From contig NZ_JBNAMV010000004.1 of the NCBI RefSeq assembly GCF_049705945.1, forward strand, positions 1,302,001 to 1,366,000: a stretch of 64,000 nt of DNA. The letters are read 5' to 3'. Positions 31,528 to 40,672 of the stretch are shown here, in pieces. A program made the translations under genes and the position numbers. Source of the DNA: Salarchaeum japonicum_A. GTDB lineage: Archaea > Halobacteriota > Halobacteria > Halobacteriales > Halobacteriaceae. The notes below the pieces were generated by a model. That model was given only the letters and a program-made list of their open reading frames with translations, was not told the DNA's origin and searched no databases. Each line of letters starts with the position of its first letter. The stretch's first letter is position 1.

Positions 31528-33279
31528 CTACATCGACTCCGGCGCTTCCACACCCAGCAGTCCGAGGCCGGTGTCGAGGGCTTCGCGGGCGGCGTTGACG
31601 ACGGCGAGGCGGGCGTCCCGAACGTCGTCGTCCACGTCGTCGGCGAGGACGGGGCACTCGCGGTAGAACGTGTTGAAGTCGTCGGCGAGGTTGCGGACGT
31701 AGGTCGCGACCTGGTGGGGTTCGAGTTCGTCGGCGGCGCGTTCGACGACCACGGGGAGGCGGGCGACCGACCGAATAAGCCGGATTTCGGCGTCCTCGGT
31801 GAGGTGGCTGGCGTCGATGTCGTCGGGGACGGTCTCACCGTCGAGAATCCCGCAGGACCGGGCGTGGGCGTACTGGACGTAGGGCGCGCTCTGCCCCTCG
31901 AAGTCGAGCGCGTCGTCCCAGTCGAACGTGATCGCCTTCTGCGGCTGTTTCGCGACGATGTCGTAGCGCACCGCGCCGATGCCGACTTGGCGGCTGATGC
32001 GGTCGATGTCGTCCTCGGTGAGGTCGTCCTCGCGGATGCGGTCGTCGAGGCGTTTCTCCACCTCGTCGCGGGCGCGGGAGACGGCTTCGTCGAAGAGGTC
32101 GTCCATGTCGACGCCCGTCCCGGCGCGCGTGCTCATAGACTCGCCGCCCGGGAGGTTCACCCAGCCGTAGAACAGTTCCTCGAGCTGGTCGGTGTCGTTT
32201 CCGAGGATGTCGAGTGCGGCGCGGAGCTTGTTCGCGTGGAGTTCCTGGTCCTCGCCGAGCACGGTGACGGCGCGGTCGAACTCACTGAACTTCCACTCGT
32301 GGTGCGCCAGGTCGCGGGTCGTGTAGAGCGTCGTGCCGTCTGAGCGCAGGAAGACGAACGACTGCTCGATATCCCAGTCGTCGAGGTCGAGCTGCCACGC
32401 GCCCTCCTCCTTGTACGCGTACTCCGACTCCTTCAGGCGCTCCGTAACCTCGCGCGTGGACTCGTTCTGGAGGAACCGGGTCTCCTTCACGAACTCGTCG
32501 AACTCCGCGGGAAGCCGACTGAGCGTGTCCGTCATCCCGTCCAACACTTGGTCCACGACTTCGCTCACGCGCTCGTACGTCTCCTCGTCGCCCGCGTCCA
32601 GCCCTTCGATGATGTCCGCGATTTCCTCCTCCGCGGCCTCGACGGCTTCGGGGTCGCCGTCGTCGAGGAACGCGTTCCCCTTCCGGTAGTACCGGACGAG
32701 GTCGTAGTCGGGTTTCTCGCGCTCGGGTTCGGGGAGGTCGTCCTCGTCGAACGTCTCGTACGCCCACGTGAACACGGCCATCTGGCGGCCCGCGTCGTTC
32801 ACGTAGTACTCGCGAGTCACGTCGTTGCCCGCGTGGTCGAGCACGCGAGCGGTCGCGTCGCCGATGATGGGGTTGCGGGCGCGCCCAACGTGCACGGGGC
32901 CGGTGGGGTTCGCGCTCGTGTGCTCGACGACCACGCTGTCGCCTGTGTCCGGAAGGCGGCCGAAGCCGTCCGACTGCGTCGCGGCGAGCGTGTCCGCGTC
33001 GTACTGCCGAGTGACCTCGAAGTTCACGTACGGCCCCTGCGAGGTCGCGTCGCCGAGATAGTCGTACTCCGACGTGTCTACTTCGTCAACGATGTCCGCG
33101 GCGACGCTCGCGGGCGCGGCGCCCGCCTCGCTGGCGAGGCGGAACGCGACGCTCGATGCGAGCACGGCGGGCACGTCCTCGGGGGGTTCTTCGAGACCGA
33201 GGTCGTCGGTCGGGAGGTCGAGCGCCGAGAGCGCCCCATACAGGGCGTCCTCGACCTCCGCGCGAAAGGCCAGGAACAT
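31528..33279 (-). CDS. argS: Arginyl-tRNA synthetase
   Basis: 583 residues. The class I HIGH motif is HVGR at 130-133 (EHTSANPTGPVHVGRARN), and the KMSKS position reads MSTR in GGESMSTRAG. The N-terminal Add1 domain and the C-terminal anticodon-binding DALR domain (ALDFEGQSAPYVQYAHAR onward) are present. It charges tRNA-Arg. The length is normal for haloarchaea. Confidence 0.97.
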   Translation of the reverse strand: MFLAFRAEVEDALYGALSALDLPTDDLGLEEPPEDVPAVLASSVAFRLASEAGAAPASVAADIVDEVDTSEYDYLGDATSQGPYVNFEVTRQYDADTLAATQSDGFGRLPDTGDSVVVEHTSANPTGPVHVGRARNPIIGDATARVLDHAGNDVTREYYVNDAGRQMAVFTWAYETFDEDDLPEPEREKPDYDLVRYYRKGNAFLDDGDPEAVEAAEEEIADIIEGLDAGDEETYERVSEVVDQVLDGMTDTLSRLPAEFDEFVKETRFLQNESTREVTERLKESEYAYKEEGAWQLDLDDWDIEQSFVFLRSDGTTLYTTRDLAHHEWKFSEFDRAVTVLGEDQELHANKLRAALDILGNDTDQLEELFYGWVNLPGGESMSTRAGTGVDMDDLFDEAVSRARDEVEKRLDDRIREDDLTEDDIDRISRQVGIGAVRYDIVAKQPQKAITFDWDDALDFEGQSAPYVQYAHARSCGILDGETVPDDIDASHLTEDAEIRLIRSVARLPVVVERAADELEPHQVATYVRNLADDFNTFYRECPVLADDVDDDVRDARLAVVNAAREALDTGLGLLGVEAPESM

Positions 33280-33318
33280 ACGGATTCGTGGGGTGGCGCC
33301 GCCTAAAGGCGTTGTGAG

Positions 33319-34239
33319 TTACGCGGACCGCTCCGCCACCCGCTCTGCGACGCGGCGCGCGTCCGACTCCGGGGGCGTCTCGAACGCGTCGGGGTGGAGA
33401 CACCACGCGAGCAGTTCGAGCGTGTCCACCAGCCGCGGCCCCGGCCGATTGACGTAGTGGTGGCCGTCCACCGCGAACACGTGACCCGATTCGACCGCCG
33501 CAAGGTCCTGCCAGCCCTCGCGGTCGCGGAGTTCGTCGAGGTTGTCGAGCGTCTGCGCCATCCCGAACCCGCAGGGCGCGGCGACGAGCACCTCGGGGTC
33601 GAACGCGACGACGTCCGCCCAGTCCTCGGGCGCGCTGTACGCGCCGGCGTCCGTGAGGCCGTACTCGCCGCCCGCTTTCTCGACGAGTTCGGGCACCCAG
33701 TGCCCCGCTATCATCGGCGGGCTCATCCAGTCACAGACGAGCGTGCGCGGGCGCTCGCCGTCCGGAACGCGGTCCTCAACCGCTCGCACGCGCTCGCGGA
33801 GGTCCGCGACGAGGTCGGCGGCGCGGTCCTCGCGACCGACCGCCGCGCCGATACGCTCGATGTCGCCGAACACGTCGTCGAGGCGGTGCGGGTCCGTGGT
33901 CAGTATCTCGCAGTCCAGTCCGAGGTCGCGCACGGCGTCCTCCACGAGGACTTCGTCCACCGCACACACGTCGCAGACGCCCTGCGTCACGACGATGTCG
34001 GGGTCGATGTCTTCGAGCACGTCGCGCCGAATCTCGTACACGTCGCTCGCGCTCTCCAGTTGGTCGTTTATCTCCTCGCTCGACACGTCCGGGTCGATGC
34101 GGAGGCGGTTCGCCGCCGGTTTCTCGGTCGCCGCGGGCGGGTAGTCGCACTCGTGGGAGACGGCTGCGGGCTCGCAGTCGAGCGCGTACAGTATCTCCGT
34201 CGTGGCGGGGAGAAGGGAGACGACGGTCGGGTCGCTCAT
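33319..34239 (-). CDS. Cobalamin-binding (BtuF-like) protein
   Basis: 306 residues. The two-lobe periplasmic binding protein type III fold is evident (VSLLPATTEILYALDCEPAAVSHECDYP at the start, IVVTQGVCDVCAVDE, VVAFDPEVLVAAPCGFG). No signal peptide or lipobox is present, so it is probably cytoplasmic and not a classic transporter component. Haloarchaeal paralogs of this type lie near B12 genes; none is adjacent here. B12 or a related ligand is inferred from family similarity. Confidence 0.8.
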   Translation of the reverse strand: MSDPTVVSLLPATTEILYALDCEPAAVSHECDYPPAATEKPAANRLRIDPDVSSEEINDQLESASDVYEIRRDVLEDIDPDIVVTQGVCDVCAVDEVLVEDAVRDLGLDCEILTTDPHRLDDVFGDIERIGAAVGREDRAADLVADLRERVRAVEDRVPDGERPRTLVCDWMSPPMIAGHWVPELVEKAGGEYGLTDAGAYSAPEDWADVVAFDPEVLVAAPCGFGMAQTLDNLDELRDREGWQDLAAVESGHVFAVDGHHYVNRPGPRLVDTLELLAWCLHPDAFETPPESDARRVAERVAERSA

Positions 34240-34276
34240 ACCGAGGGAAACGGACGCAGTTGCCTAAAGCGCTCGC

Positions 34277-34456
34277 CTACTCTTCTTCGTCGTCGAGGTA
34301 GCCGTTGATGAGGAGTGGGAGGACGATGCCGACGCCGAACAGGACGGCGGCCGCCCCGACGTCGGATGTCGTGAACTCCGTGACGAGGTACCAGCCGGTG
34401 AGCGCGACGACGGCACACCCCGTTATCACCTTGTTCTCACGAGTGAACTCTACCAT
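34277..34456 (-). CDS. Small two-helix membrane protein
   Basis: 59 residues from ATG 34456; a longer form to 34531 has a non-family-looking N-terminus. Two membrane helices (VITGCAVVALTGWYLVTEF and VGAAAVLFGVGIVLPLLI) and an acidic end. Unknown function. It sits between btuF-like and twy1. Confidence 0.6.
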   Translation of the reverse strand: MVEFTRENKVITGCAVVALTGWYLVTEFTTSDVGAAAVLFGVGIVLPLLINGYLDDEEE

Positions 34457-34567
34457 ACGCGTCCCGACGCGCCCGGCCCGGAAGAGCGTTCCTCCCGGTT
34501 TCGCGGCGCGAAACTCCGGCGTGTGGAGCAACGACTACTTGACCCGGGAGCGTGTGGACTCCCGGTA

Positions 34568-35509
34568 ATGAGCGAGTCGGACGGGCCGAAGCAGGTGTCC
34601 TCGCCGGAGTACCACAGCGAGAACCACACGGCCGCCCAGACCTGTGGCTGGACGGCGAACTCGCTGCGCGGCGAGGGCACATGCTACAAGTACGCGTTCT
34701 ACGGGATTCGCTCCCATCGCTGCATCCAGATGACGCCCGTCGTCCGGTGCAACGAGCGCTGCGTGTTCTGCTGGCGCGACCACGCCGGCCACACGTACGA
34801 ACTCGACGGCGTGGAGTGGGACGACCCCGAGGCAGTCGTGGACGCGTCCATTCGCCTGCAGAAGAAACTTCTCTCCGGGTTCGGCGGGAACAACGAGGTC
34901 CCACGCGAGCGCTTCGAGGAGGCGATGGACCCCCAGCACGTCGCCATCAGCCTCGACGGCGAACCCACGCTCTATCCGCACCTCCCCGAACTCGTGGAGG
35001 CGTTCCACGACCGCGGCCTGACGACGTTCCTCGTGTCGAACGGCACGCGCCCGGACGTGCTGCGGGAGTGCGACCCGACCCAGTTGTACGTCTCGGTGGA
35101 CGCGCCGGAGCGCGCGACGTTCGAGGACGTAGTCGGCGCGATGGAGGAGGACGCCTGGGAGAAACTGGTCGAAACGCTCGATGTCCTGTACGAGAAGGAC
35201 TGTCGGACGACGCTGCGGACGACGCTTGTGAACGGCGAGAACATGGCGAACCCGGACTGGTACGCGGGTCTCTACGAGCGCGCGGACCCGGACTTCGTGG
35301 AGCTGAAGGCGTACATGCACGTCGGGCACTCCCGAGGCCGACTGGACCGCTCGGCGATGCCGCGCCACGAGGACGTGCTCGACTTCGCGCGAGAGATCCA
35401 GTCACATCTGCCCGAGCACTCGGTGCTCAAGGACCAGGAGCAGTCGTCGGTGGCGCTGCTGGCGCGCGAGGAGGACACGTGGGTGGACTCCCTCAAGCAC
35501 TCCACGTAG
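34568..35509 (+). CDS. twy1: tRNA-Phe 4-demethylwyosine synthase
   Basis: 313 residues from ATG 34568. The radical SAM motif CNERCVFC is at about 64-71 (CX3CX2C), with a second cysteine set nearby (C27, C39, C52) for the auxiliary cluster. AISLDGEPTLYPHL is the GEP motif. It converts m1G37 of tRNA-Phe plus pyruvate to the tricyclic wyosine precursor. It is transcribed alone. Confidence 0.93.
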   Translation: MSESDGPKQVSSPEYHSENHTAAQTCGWTANSLRGEGTCYKYAFYGIRSHRCIQMTPVVRCNERCVFCWRDHAGHTYELDGVEWDDPEAVVDASIRLQKKLLSGFGGNNEVPRERFEEAMDPQHVAISLDGEPTLYPHLPELVEAFHDRGLTTFLVSNGTRPDVLRECDPTQLYVSVDAPERATFEDVVGAMEEDAWEKLVETLDVLYEKDCRTTLRTTLVNGENMANPDWYAGLYERADPDFVELKAYMHVGHSRGRLDRSAMPRHEDVLDFAREIQSHLPEHSVLKDQEQSSVALLAREEDTWVDSLKHST

Positions 35510-35540
35510 GCCGTAGCAAATTTGAGAGGCATCCCAAAAC

Positions 35541-35550
35541 CATTATAGCC
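35541..35550 (+). promoter_or_regulatory. TATA element for ribK-ribB
   Basis: CATTATAGCC is centred 26 nt before the ATG at 35572, so the transcript is probably leaderless. Confidence 0.6.
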
Positions 35551-35571
35551 TGTGGTGGGTTAGTGGATTCC

Positions 35572-36273
35572 ATGTCGAACACCACGCGGGCGGCGGTTGG
35601 CTCCGACGAGCTCGCCGTCCTCAAACTCCTCGCGCTCGACGGTGCGCGCCGCGGCGAGGTGAAGGTGTCCTGCGCGAACCTCGCGGACCGGCTCGACGCC
35701 TCCAGCCAGACCGCGTCCCGACGCCTCCAGTCCCTCGACGACGACGGCCTCGTCGACCGCGACCTCGTCAGCGACGGCCAGTGGGTCCAGGTCACCGAGG
35801 ACGGCGAACGCCTCCTCGAAAGCGAATACGAGGACTACCGTCGCATCTTCGAGGAATCCACCGACCTCTCGCTCGCCGGCACCGTCACCGGCGGCATGGG
35901 CGAGGGCCGTCACTACATCAACCTCCCCGGCTACAAGCGCCAGTTCGCGGACAAACTCGGCTACGAGCCGTTCCCCGGCACGCTCAACGTCGCGCTATCC
36001 GCGCAGAGCCAGCGCGAGCGCGCCGCGATGGAGTCCCTCGACGGCATCCCCATCGACTCCTGGGAGGACGAGGAGCGCACCTACGGGAGCGCGACCTGCT
36101 ACTCGGGCGTGCTCGAAGCCGACTCCGGCACGTACGAACCCGTCCACGTCATCGTCCCCGACCGCACCCACCACGACGAGGACCAAATCGAACTCATCGC
36201 GCCCGACCGCCTGCGGGACGAACTCGACCTCGACGACGGCGACGACGTGGTCGTACACGTGGAGGACGAGTGA
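35572..36273 (+). CDS. ribK: CTP-dependent riboflavin kinase with N-terminal wHTH
   Basis: 233 residues. The N-terminal 95 residues are a winged helix (LAVLKLLALDGARRGEVKVSC, LADRLDASSQTASRRLQSL), and the C-terminal part is the DUF120 riboflavin kinase fold (GTVTGGMGEGRHYINLPGYKRQF, YEPFPGTLNVAL). It makes FMN from riboflavin and CTP; the HTH domain suggests it also regulates its own or other flavin genes, as RbkR does. Its stop shares one base with the ribB start (TGATG). Confidence 0.94.
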   Translation: MSNTTRAAVGSDELAVLKLLALDGARRGEVKVSCANLADRLDASSQTASRRLQSLDDDGLVDRDLVSDGQWVQVTEDGERLLESEYEDYRRIFEESTDLSLAGTVTGGMGEGRHYINLPGYKRQFADKLGYEPFPGTLNVALSAQSQRERAAMESLDGIPIDSWEDEERTYGSATCYSGVLEADSGTYEPVHVIVPDRTHHDEDQIELIAPDRLRDELDLDDGDDVVVHVEDE

Positions 36274-36926
36274 TGCCCGCGCTCGACACCTCCGTGGACG
36301 CCGCCATCGACGCGTTCCGCGACGGAAACCCGGTGCTCGTCCACGACTTCGCGGACCGCGAGGGCGAAGTCGACCTCGTCTACCCCGCGCGCTCCGTCAC
36401 ACCGGCGGACGTGGTGCGGATGCGGACCGACGCCGGCGGCCTCATCTGCGTCGCGCTCTCCCACGAGGTCGCGGCCGCCTTCGACCTCCCCTTCCTCGTG
36501 GAAGAACTCGACCATCCCGCCGCGGACGGCGGCGACCTCGGCTACGACTCCCGGTCGTCGTTCTCGCTGTCCGTCAACCACCGCGACACGTACACGGGAA
36601 TCACGGACGACGACCGCGCGCGCACCATCACCGAACTCGGCCACGCCGCCGCCGACCCCGACCACACCGACTTCGCCGCGGAGTTCCGCGCGCCCGGCCA
36701 CGTGCACGTCCTCCGCGCCGCGCCGTCGCTCGCCCACCGCAAGGGCCACACCGAACTCGGTGTCGCGCTCGCCGCAGCCGCGAACCGCGAACCCGCCGCC
36801 GTCGTCTGCGAGATGCTGGACGACGAAACCGGCGGCGCGCGCTCCGTCGAGGACGCCCGTGCGTACGCTGACCGCCACGACCTCGTGTTCGTTGAGGGCG
36901 CCGCGCTCGTCGACGAACTCGCCTGA
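36273..36926 (+). CDS. ribB: 3,4-dihydroxy-2-butanone 4-phosphate synthase
   Basis: 217 residues. DFADREGEVDLVYPA near residue 25 is the acidic active-site loop, RTDAGGLICVAL follows, and the C-terminal half has GHVHVLRAAP and GHTELGVALA. It makes the four-carbon unit for riboflavin from ribulose 5-phosphate. It is the second gene with ribK. Confidence 0.94.
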   Translation: MPALDTSVDAAIDAFRDGNPVLVHDFADREGEVDLVYPARSVTPADVVRMRTDAGGLICVALSHEVAAAFDLPFLVEELDHPAADGGDLGYDSRSSFSLSVNHRDTYTGITDDDRARTITELGHAAADPDHTDFAAEFRAPGHVHVLRAAPSLAHRKGHTELGVALAAAANREPAAVVCEMLDDETGGARSVEDARAYADRHDLVFVEGAALVDELA

Positions 36927-36980
36927 CGACCGTTCCCGCGTCTTGCGTTCGATTCTTCCCGGTTTCGAACTGACAACCTC

Positions 36981-36987
36981 TATAACG
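36981..36987 (+). promoter_or_regulatory. TATA element for ilvE
   Basis: TATAACG begins 28 nt before the ilvE ATG at 37009. A leaderless start is likely. Confidence 0.6.
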
Positions 36988-37008
36988 GGGGCTTTCGATT
37001 TCTCACGT

Positions 37009-37944
37009 ATGGCTGGCTTCGACGAGATGGAAGGCTCCGGCACCATCTGGATGAACGGCGAGTTCGTGGACTGGGACGACGCCCAGATTCACGTGCTCAC
37101 GCACGGCCTCCACTACGGCACGGGCATCTTCGAGGGCGTTCGAGCCTACGACACCGACGAGGGGACGGCTATCTTCCGCTGGGAGGAACACCTCGACCGC
37201 TTTTTCGCGTCCGCGAAGCCCTACGACATGGATATCGACTTCACGCGCGAGGAACTCACCGAGGCGACGCTCGAACTCCTCGACCGCAACGACCTCGAAT
37301 CCGCGTACATCCGGCCACTCGCCTACTACGGCTACGACTCCCTCGGCGTCAGCCCGAAAGACTGCCCGACGGACGTGGCGCTCGCGGCGTGGCCGTGGGG
37401 CGCGTACCTCGGCGAGGACGCGCTCGAGAACGGCATCGAGGTGATGGTGTCCTCGTGGCGCAAGCACGCGTCCAGTCAGGTCCCGACGAACGCCAAAACC
37501 ACGGGCTTGTACGTGAACAGCCTGCTCGCCGGCGAGGAGGCGCGGCGGAACGGCTACGCGGAAGCCATCGTCCTGAACAAGGAAGGGAACGTCGCCGAAG
37601 GCCCCGGCGAGAACATCTTCATGGTTCGCGACGGCGAGATTTTCACGCCCGGGCTCAGCGAATCCATCCTCGACGGCATCACCCGGAACACCGTCATCGA
37701 ACTCGCGGAAGAACGCGGCTACGAGGTCCACGACAACGTCTCCATCAGTCGCGGCGAACTCAACACCGCCGACGAACTGTTCTTCACCGGGAGCGCGGCG
37801 GAGGTCACGCCCATCCGTCAGGTCGACAACGTCGAAATCGGGAACGGCTCTCGCGGCCCCGTCACCGAAGAACTCCAGACCGCCTTCTTCGACCTCGTCG
37901 AACGGAAGACCGACGACCACGACGAGTGGTTCACCTACGTCTAG
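37009..37944 (+). CDS. ilvE: Branched-chain amino acid aminotransferase
   Basis: 311 residues from ATG 37009. The fold-type IV pattern includes HGLHYGTGIFEGVRAY, SSWRKHASSQVPTNAKTTGLYVNS with the PLP lysine, EAIVLNKEGNVAEGPGENIF and a C-terminal FFTGSAAEVTPI. It interconverts Val, Leu and Ile with their 2-oxo acids using glutamate. Tail-to-tail overlap with DUF502 is 4 nt. Confidence 0.95.
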   Translation: MAGFDEMEGSGTIWMNGEFVDWDDAQIHVLTHGLHYGTGIFEGVRAYDTDEGTAIFRWEEHLDRFFASAKPYDMDIDFTREELTEATLELLDRNDLESAYIRPLAYYGYDSLGVSPKDCPTDVALAAWPWGAYLGEDALENGIEVMVSSWRKHASSQVPTNAKTTGLYVNSLLAGEEARRNGYAEAIVLNKEGNVAEGPGENIFMVRDGEIFTPGLSESILDGITRNTVIELAEERGYEVHDNVSISRGELNTADELFFTGSAAEVTPIRQVDNVEIGNGSRGPVTEELQTAFFDLVERKTDDHDEWFTYV

Positions 37945-38522
37945 TCGACTAATTCTTCGACTTCTCTGTCGTGCGCTTCGCCGAATCCGGCGGACAGAAC
38001 GCGCGTCAGGGCGTCCTCCGTGGATTCATCGAGTTCCTGGATTTCGTCGGGTTCCGCTTCGACGACGAACCCCGTGGTGATGTTGGGGCTGGTGGGGATG
38101 AAGACGATTTCGCGGCCGTCATCCGTCGATTTACCGGTCTTGAACGCGGTCATGCGGAGGCCGTCCCACGTCTCGACCTTCACGGGTTTCTGGAACTCCC
38201 CGCTCCCGCCCGCGAGCACGGTCTCGACGCCCATCTTGGAGGCGTTGTAGACGACGCGCAGCCCGGGGAGGCGGTTGATGGCGTCGTCGATGTAGGTCTC
38301 GGCGACGCTCCCGACCGCGGTCCGCATCAGGTAGCCGACCGCGAACACGAGGCCGACGAACACGACGATGGCCAAGCCCACGCGCAGCGGCGGTGACTCG
38401 ATGCTGGCGAGCAGGCCGAAGTTCGCTATCTGCGAGTAAATCCAGTACACCACGAACAGCGTCAAGAGGAGGGGAACTAGTACGATGAGGCCGCTCGCGG
38501 CGTCCCGTTTCCACGTTGCCAT
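37941..38522 (-). CDS. DUF502 family membrane protein
   Basis: 193 residues from ATG 38522. Two membrane helices at the N-terminus (GLIVLVPLLLTLFVVYWIY and LAIVVFVGLVFAVGYLM) precede a soluble domain with RLPGLRVVYNASKMGVETVLA, FKTG and FIPTSPNITTGFVVE, the DUF502 signature. Its function is unproven; relatives are found in bacteria, plants and archaea. Confidence 0.88.
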   Translation of the reverse strand: MATWKRDAASGLIVLVPLLLTLFVVYWIYSQIANFGLLASIESPPLRVGLAIVVFVGLVFAVGYLMRTAVGSVAETYIDDAINRLPGLRVVYNASKMGVETVLAGGSGEFQKPVKVETWDGLRMTAFKTGKSTDDGREIVFIPTSPNITTGFVVEAEPDEIQELDESTEDALTRVLSAGFGEAHDREVEELVD

Positions 38523-38560
38523 CGCCAGAACCAATACGGCGAGCGACTATCAGCCTTCTC

Positions 38561-39397
38561 CTACCGTCCAAGGACTGCGCGCACGGCGAACAGGAGGTTC
38601 TCCTTGCGCTCCATCGCGCGCCGATAGAAGTAGGAGAACCACTTCGAGCCGTACGGCACGTACTGGTAGGTCTCGTACTCTTCCGCGAGGTCGAACTGGG
38701 CGTCCTCCCGCACGCCCATCAGCATCTGGAGTTCGAAGTCAGTCCCATATTCGTCGTGCAGTTCGGTCGCGTACTCTATCATCGCGGGGTCGTGGCTGCC
38801 GACCGCGACACCGCCGTCGAAGTGCTCGAACATGTATTCGAGGTACTCGCGGTAGGCCTCGTTCACGCGCTCCTTCTTCTTGTACGCGAGTTCGCTCGGT
38901 TCGTCGTACGCGCCCTTCACGAGCCGGACCTTCCCCGGGAGCGGCGCGAGGCGTTCGAGGTCCTCCTCTGTGCGTTTGAGGTTCGCCTGCACGCAGACGC
39001 CGACGCCGCCGCCGTACTCGGTCGCGAGGCGTTCGTAGGCGTCGAGCGTCACGTCGGTCGTCTCGTGGTCTTCCATGTCGATCCAGCAGAAGACATCGTG
39101 TTCGGCGGCGGCCGCGGCGATGCGTTCGATGTTCTCCTCGAACGCCGCGTCGTCGACGCCCAGGCCTATCTGGGAGGGTTTGACGCTGATGCAGGCGTCC
39201 ACGTCGCTGTGCGCGATGTCCTCGACGAGGTCGACGTAGGCGTCCGCGTCGGCGTCCGCGGGCGCGCGGTCGTGGTAGTGCTCGCCGAGGAGGTTCACGA
39301 TGGCTTTCACGCCGCCGTCGTTCAGCTCGGCGACGTGGTCGAGGGCTTCCGCCGGCGTCTCACCCGCGACGAACCGGCTCGCGATGGGCGGAATCAT
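38561..39397 (-). CDS. Proline dehydrogenase
   Basis: 278 residues of the PutA-type TIM barrel. Key stretches are CWIDMEDHETTDVT, GVCVQANLKRTEEDL, VRLVKGAYDEPSELAYKKK, FELQMLMGV and the C-terminal YVPYGSKWFSYFYRRAMERKEN with the substrate-binding arginines. It oxidises proline to pyrroline-5-carboxylate with FAD and passes electrons to the quinone pool. It is a stand-alone enzyme; the second-step dehydrogenase is not next door. Confidence 0.93.
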   Translation of the reverse strand: MIPPIASRFVAGETPAEALDHVAELNDGGVKAIVNLLGEHYHDRAPADADADAYVDLVEDIAHSDVDACISVKPSQIGLGVDDAAFEENIERIAAAAAEHDVFCWIDMEDHETTDVTLDAYERLATEYGGGVGVCVQANLKRTEEDLERLAPLPGKVRLVKGAYDEPSELAYKKKERVNEAYREYLEYMFEHFDGGVAVGSHDPAMIEYATELHDEYGTDFELQMLMGVREDAQFDLAEEYETYQYVPYGSKWFSYFYRRAMERKENLLFAVRAVLGR

Positions 39398-39450
39398 ACC
39401 ACAAGATTTGCCGGTGGGTGGCTTAACTTTCCTGCTCTCGACCCCGACCG

Positions 39451-39457
39451 TTTATGG
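39451..39457 (+). promoter_or_regulatory. TATA-like element that favours the GTG start of carS
   Basis: TTTATGG lies 24-30 nt before GTG 39481. If it is the TATA box, the ATG inside it at 39454 cannot be the start codon. Confidence 0.45.
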
Positions 39458-39480
39458 CTCGCGCGCGCCGAGGAGGCCCT

Positions 39481-40026
39481 GTGAGTCTCTACGCGACCGT
39501 CGTGACCGCGATGTGGGTGATGCTGCCCGCGTACGTCCCGAACAACGCAGCCGTGCTCGCGGGCGGCGGCGCGCCCATCGACGGTGGCCGCACTTGGGGC
39601 GGCCGCCGGATTCTCGGCGACGGGAAGACGTACCGCGGCACCGTCTTCGGCATCCTCGCCGGGTTCGCAGTCGCCGCCGCGCTCGATGTCCTCCATCCCG
39701 CTGCCATCAGCGCGCTCGGCGTCTCCCTCCCCTGGTTTCCCTTCGAAGCCATGATCGCGCTTCCCGCCGGCGCGATGCTCGGCGACATCCTCGCGTCGTT
39801 CGTGAAGCGCCGCACCGGCCGTGAACGCGGCGCCTCCTTCCCGCTCCTCGACCAACTCGACTTCGTCGTCGTCGCACTCGCGCTCACCGCCGTCCTCGAC
39901 CCCGCGTGGTTCGGCGACAACTTCACGCTCGACGTCCTCCTCGCCATCCTCGTCCTCACACCCCTCCTCCACCTCGCCACCAACGGCATCGCCTACCAGC
40001 TGGGACTGAAGGACGAACCCTGGTAG
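39481..40026 (+). CDS. carS: CDP-archaeol synthase
   Basis: 181 residues from GTG 39481; an ATG at 39454 would add nine residues not typical of the family and would sit in the promoter. About five membrane helices with MLPAYVPNNAAVLAGGG and GGRRILGDGKTYRGT, the family signature. It transfers CMP from CTP to unsaturated archaetidic acid to form CDP-archaeol for polar lipids. Confidence 0.93.
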   Translation: MSLYATVVTAMWVMLPAYVPNNAAVLAGGGAPIDGGRTWGGRRILGDGKTYRGTVFGILAGFAVAAALDVLHPAAISALGVSLPWFPFEAMIALPAGAMLGDILASFVKRRTGRERGASFPLLDQLDFVVVALALTAVLDPAWFGDNFTLDVLLAILVLTPLLHLATNGIAYQLGLKDEPW

Positions 40027-40072
40027 TGCAAACGCGAACCGCTTTTCACCCGTCCTCCCGATTCTCTCGGTA

Positions 40073-40600
40073 ATGGCGAACGACGACCTCATTCGCGCGC
40101 TGCGGGACGCGGACTCCGTGAAATTCGGGGAGTTCGAACTGTCGCACGGCGGCACCTCCGAATACTACGTGGACAAGTACCTGTTCGAGACCGACCCCGG
40201 CTGTCTCCGCCTCATCGCGGAGGAGTTCGCGGCCCTCGTCGAGGACGAGAAACTCGGCGGCGTCGCGCTCGGCGGCGTGCCGCTCGCGGCGGTGACGAGC
40301 GTCGAAACCGGGAACCCGTACGTCATCGCGCGCAAGCAGGCGAAGGAGTACGGCACCGGAAACCGCATCGAGGGCCGGCTCTCCGAGGGCGAGGAAGTCG
40401 TGATCGTGGAGGACATCGCGACGACGGGCCAGTCGGCGCTCGACGCCGCCGAAGCCCTCCGCGACGCGGGTGCGGAAGTGAACCGCGTGCTGGTCGTCGT
40501 CGACCGCGAGGAGGGCGGGAACGACCTGCTCGCGGAACACGACCTCGAACTCGAAGCGCTGGTGACGGCCGAGGAACTGCTCGCGGACGCGGACCGATAA
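40073..40600 (+). CDS. pyrE: Orotate phosphoribosyltransferase
   Basis: 175 residues. The PRPP-binding loop VVIVEDIATTGQSAL is at about 118-132, and YVIARKQAKEYGTGNRIEG carries the catalytic lysines. It makes OMP from orotate and PRPP. The next gene, 72 nt downstream on the same strand, encodes a PRTase-fold regulator. Confidence 0.93.
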   Translation: MANDDLIRALRDADSVKFGEFELSHGGTSEYYVDKYLFETDPGCLRLIAEEFAALVEDEKLGGVALGGVPLAAVTSVETGNPYVIARKQAKEYGTGNRIEGRLSEGEEVVIVEDIATTGQSALDAAEALRDAGAEVNRVLVVVDREEGGNDLLAEHDLELEALVTAEELLADADR

Positions 40601-40641
40601 GCGCGCGGACGTGCGGCTTTTTCGGCTGAACGAATCCGAGT

Positions 40642-40667
40642 TATTCATACTTGTGGAATCGTGAATA
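40642..40667. promoter_or_regulatory. Candidate operator upstream of gfcR
   Basis: TATTCA (40642-40647) and TGAATA (40662-40667) form perfect 6-bp inverted arms around a 14-nt spacer, ending 5 nt before the gfcR ATG. The position suits autoregulation, which is inference. Confidence 0.35.
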
Positions 40668-40672
40668 GGGGT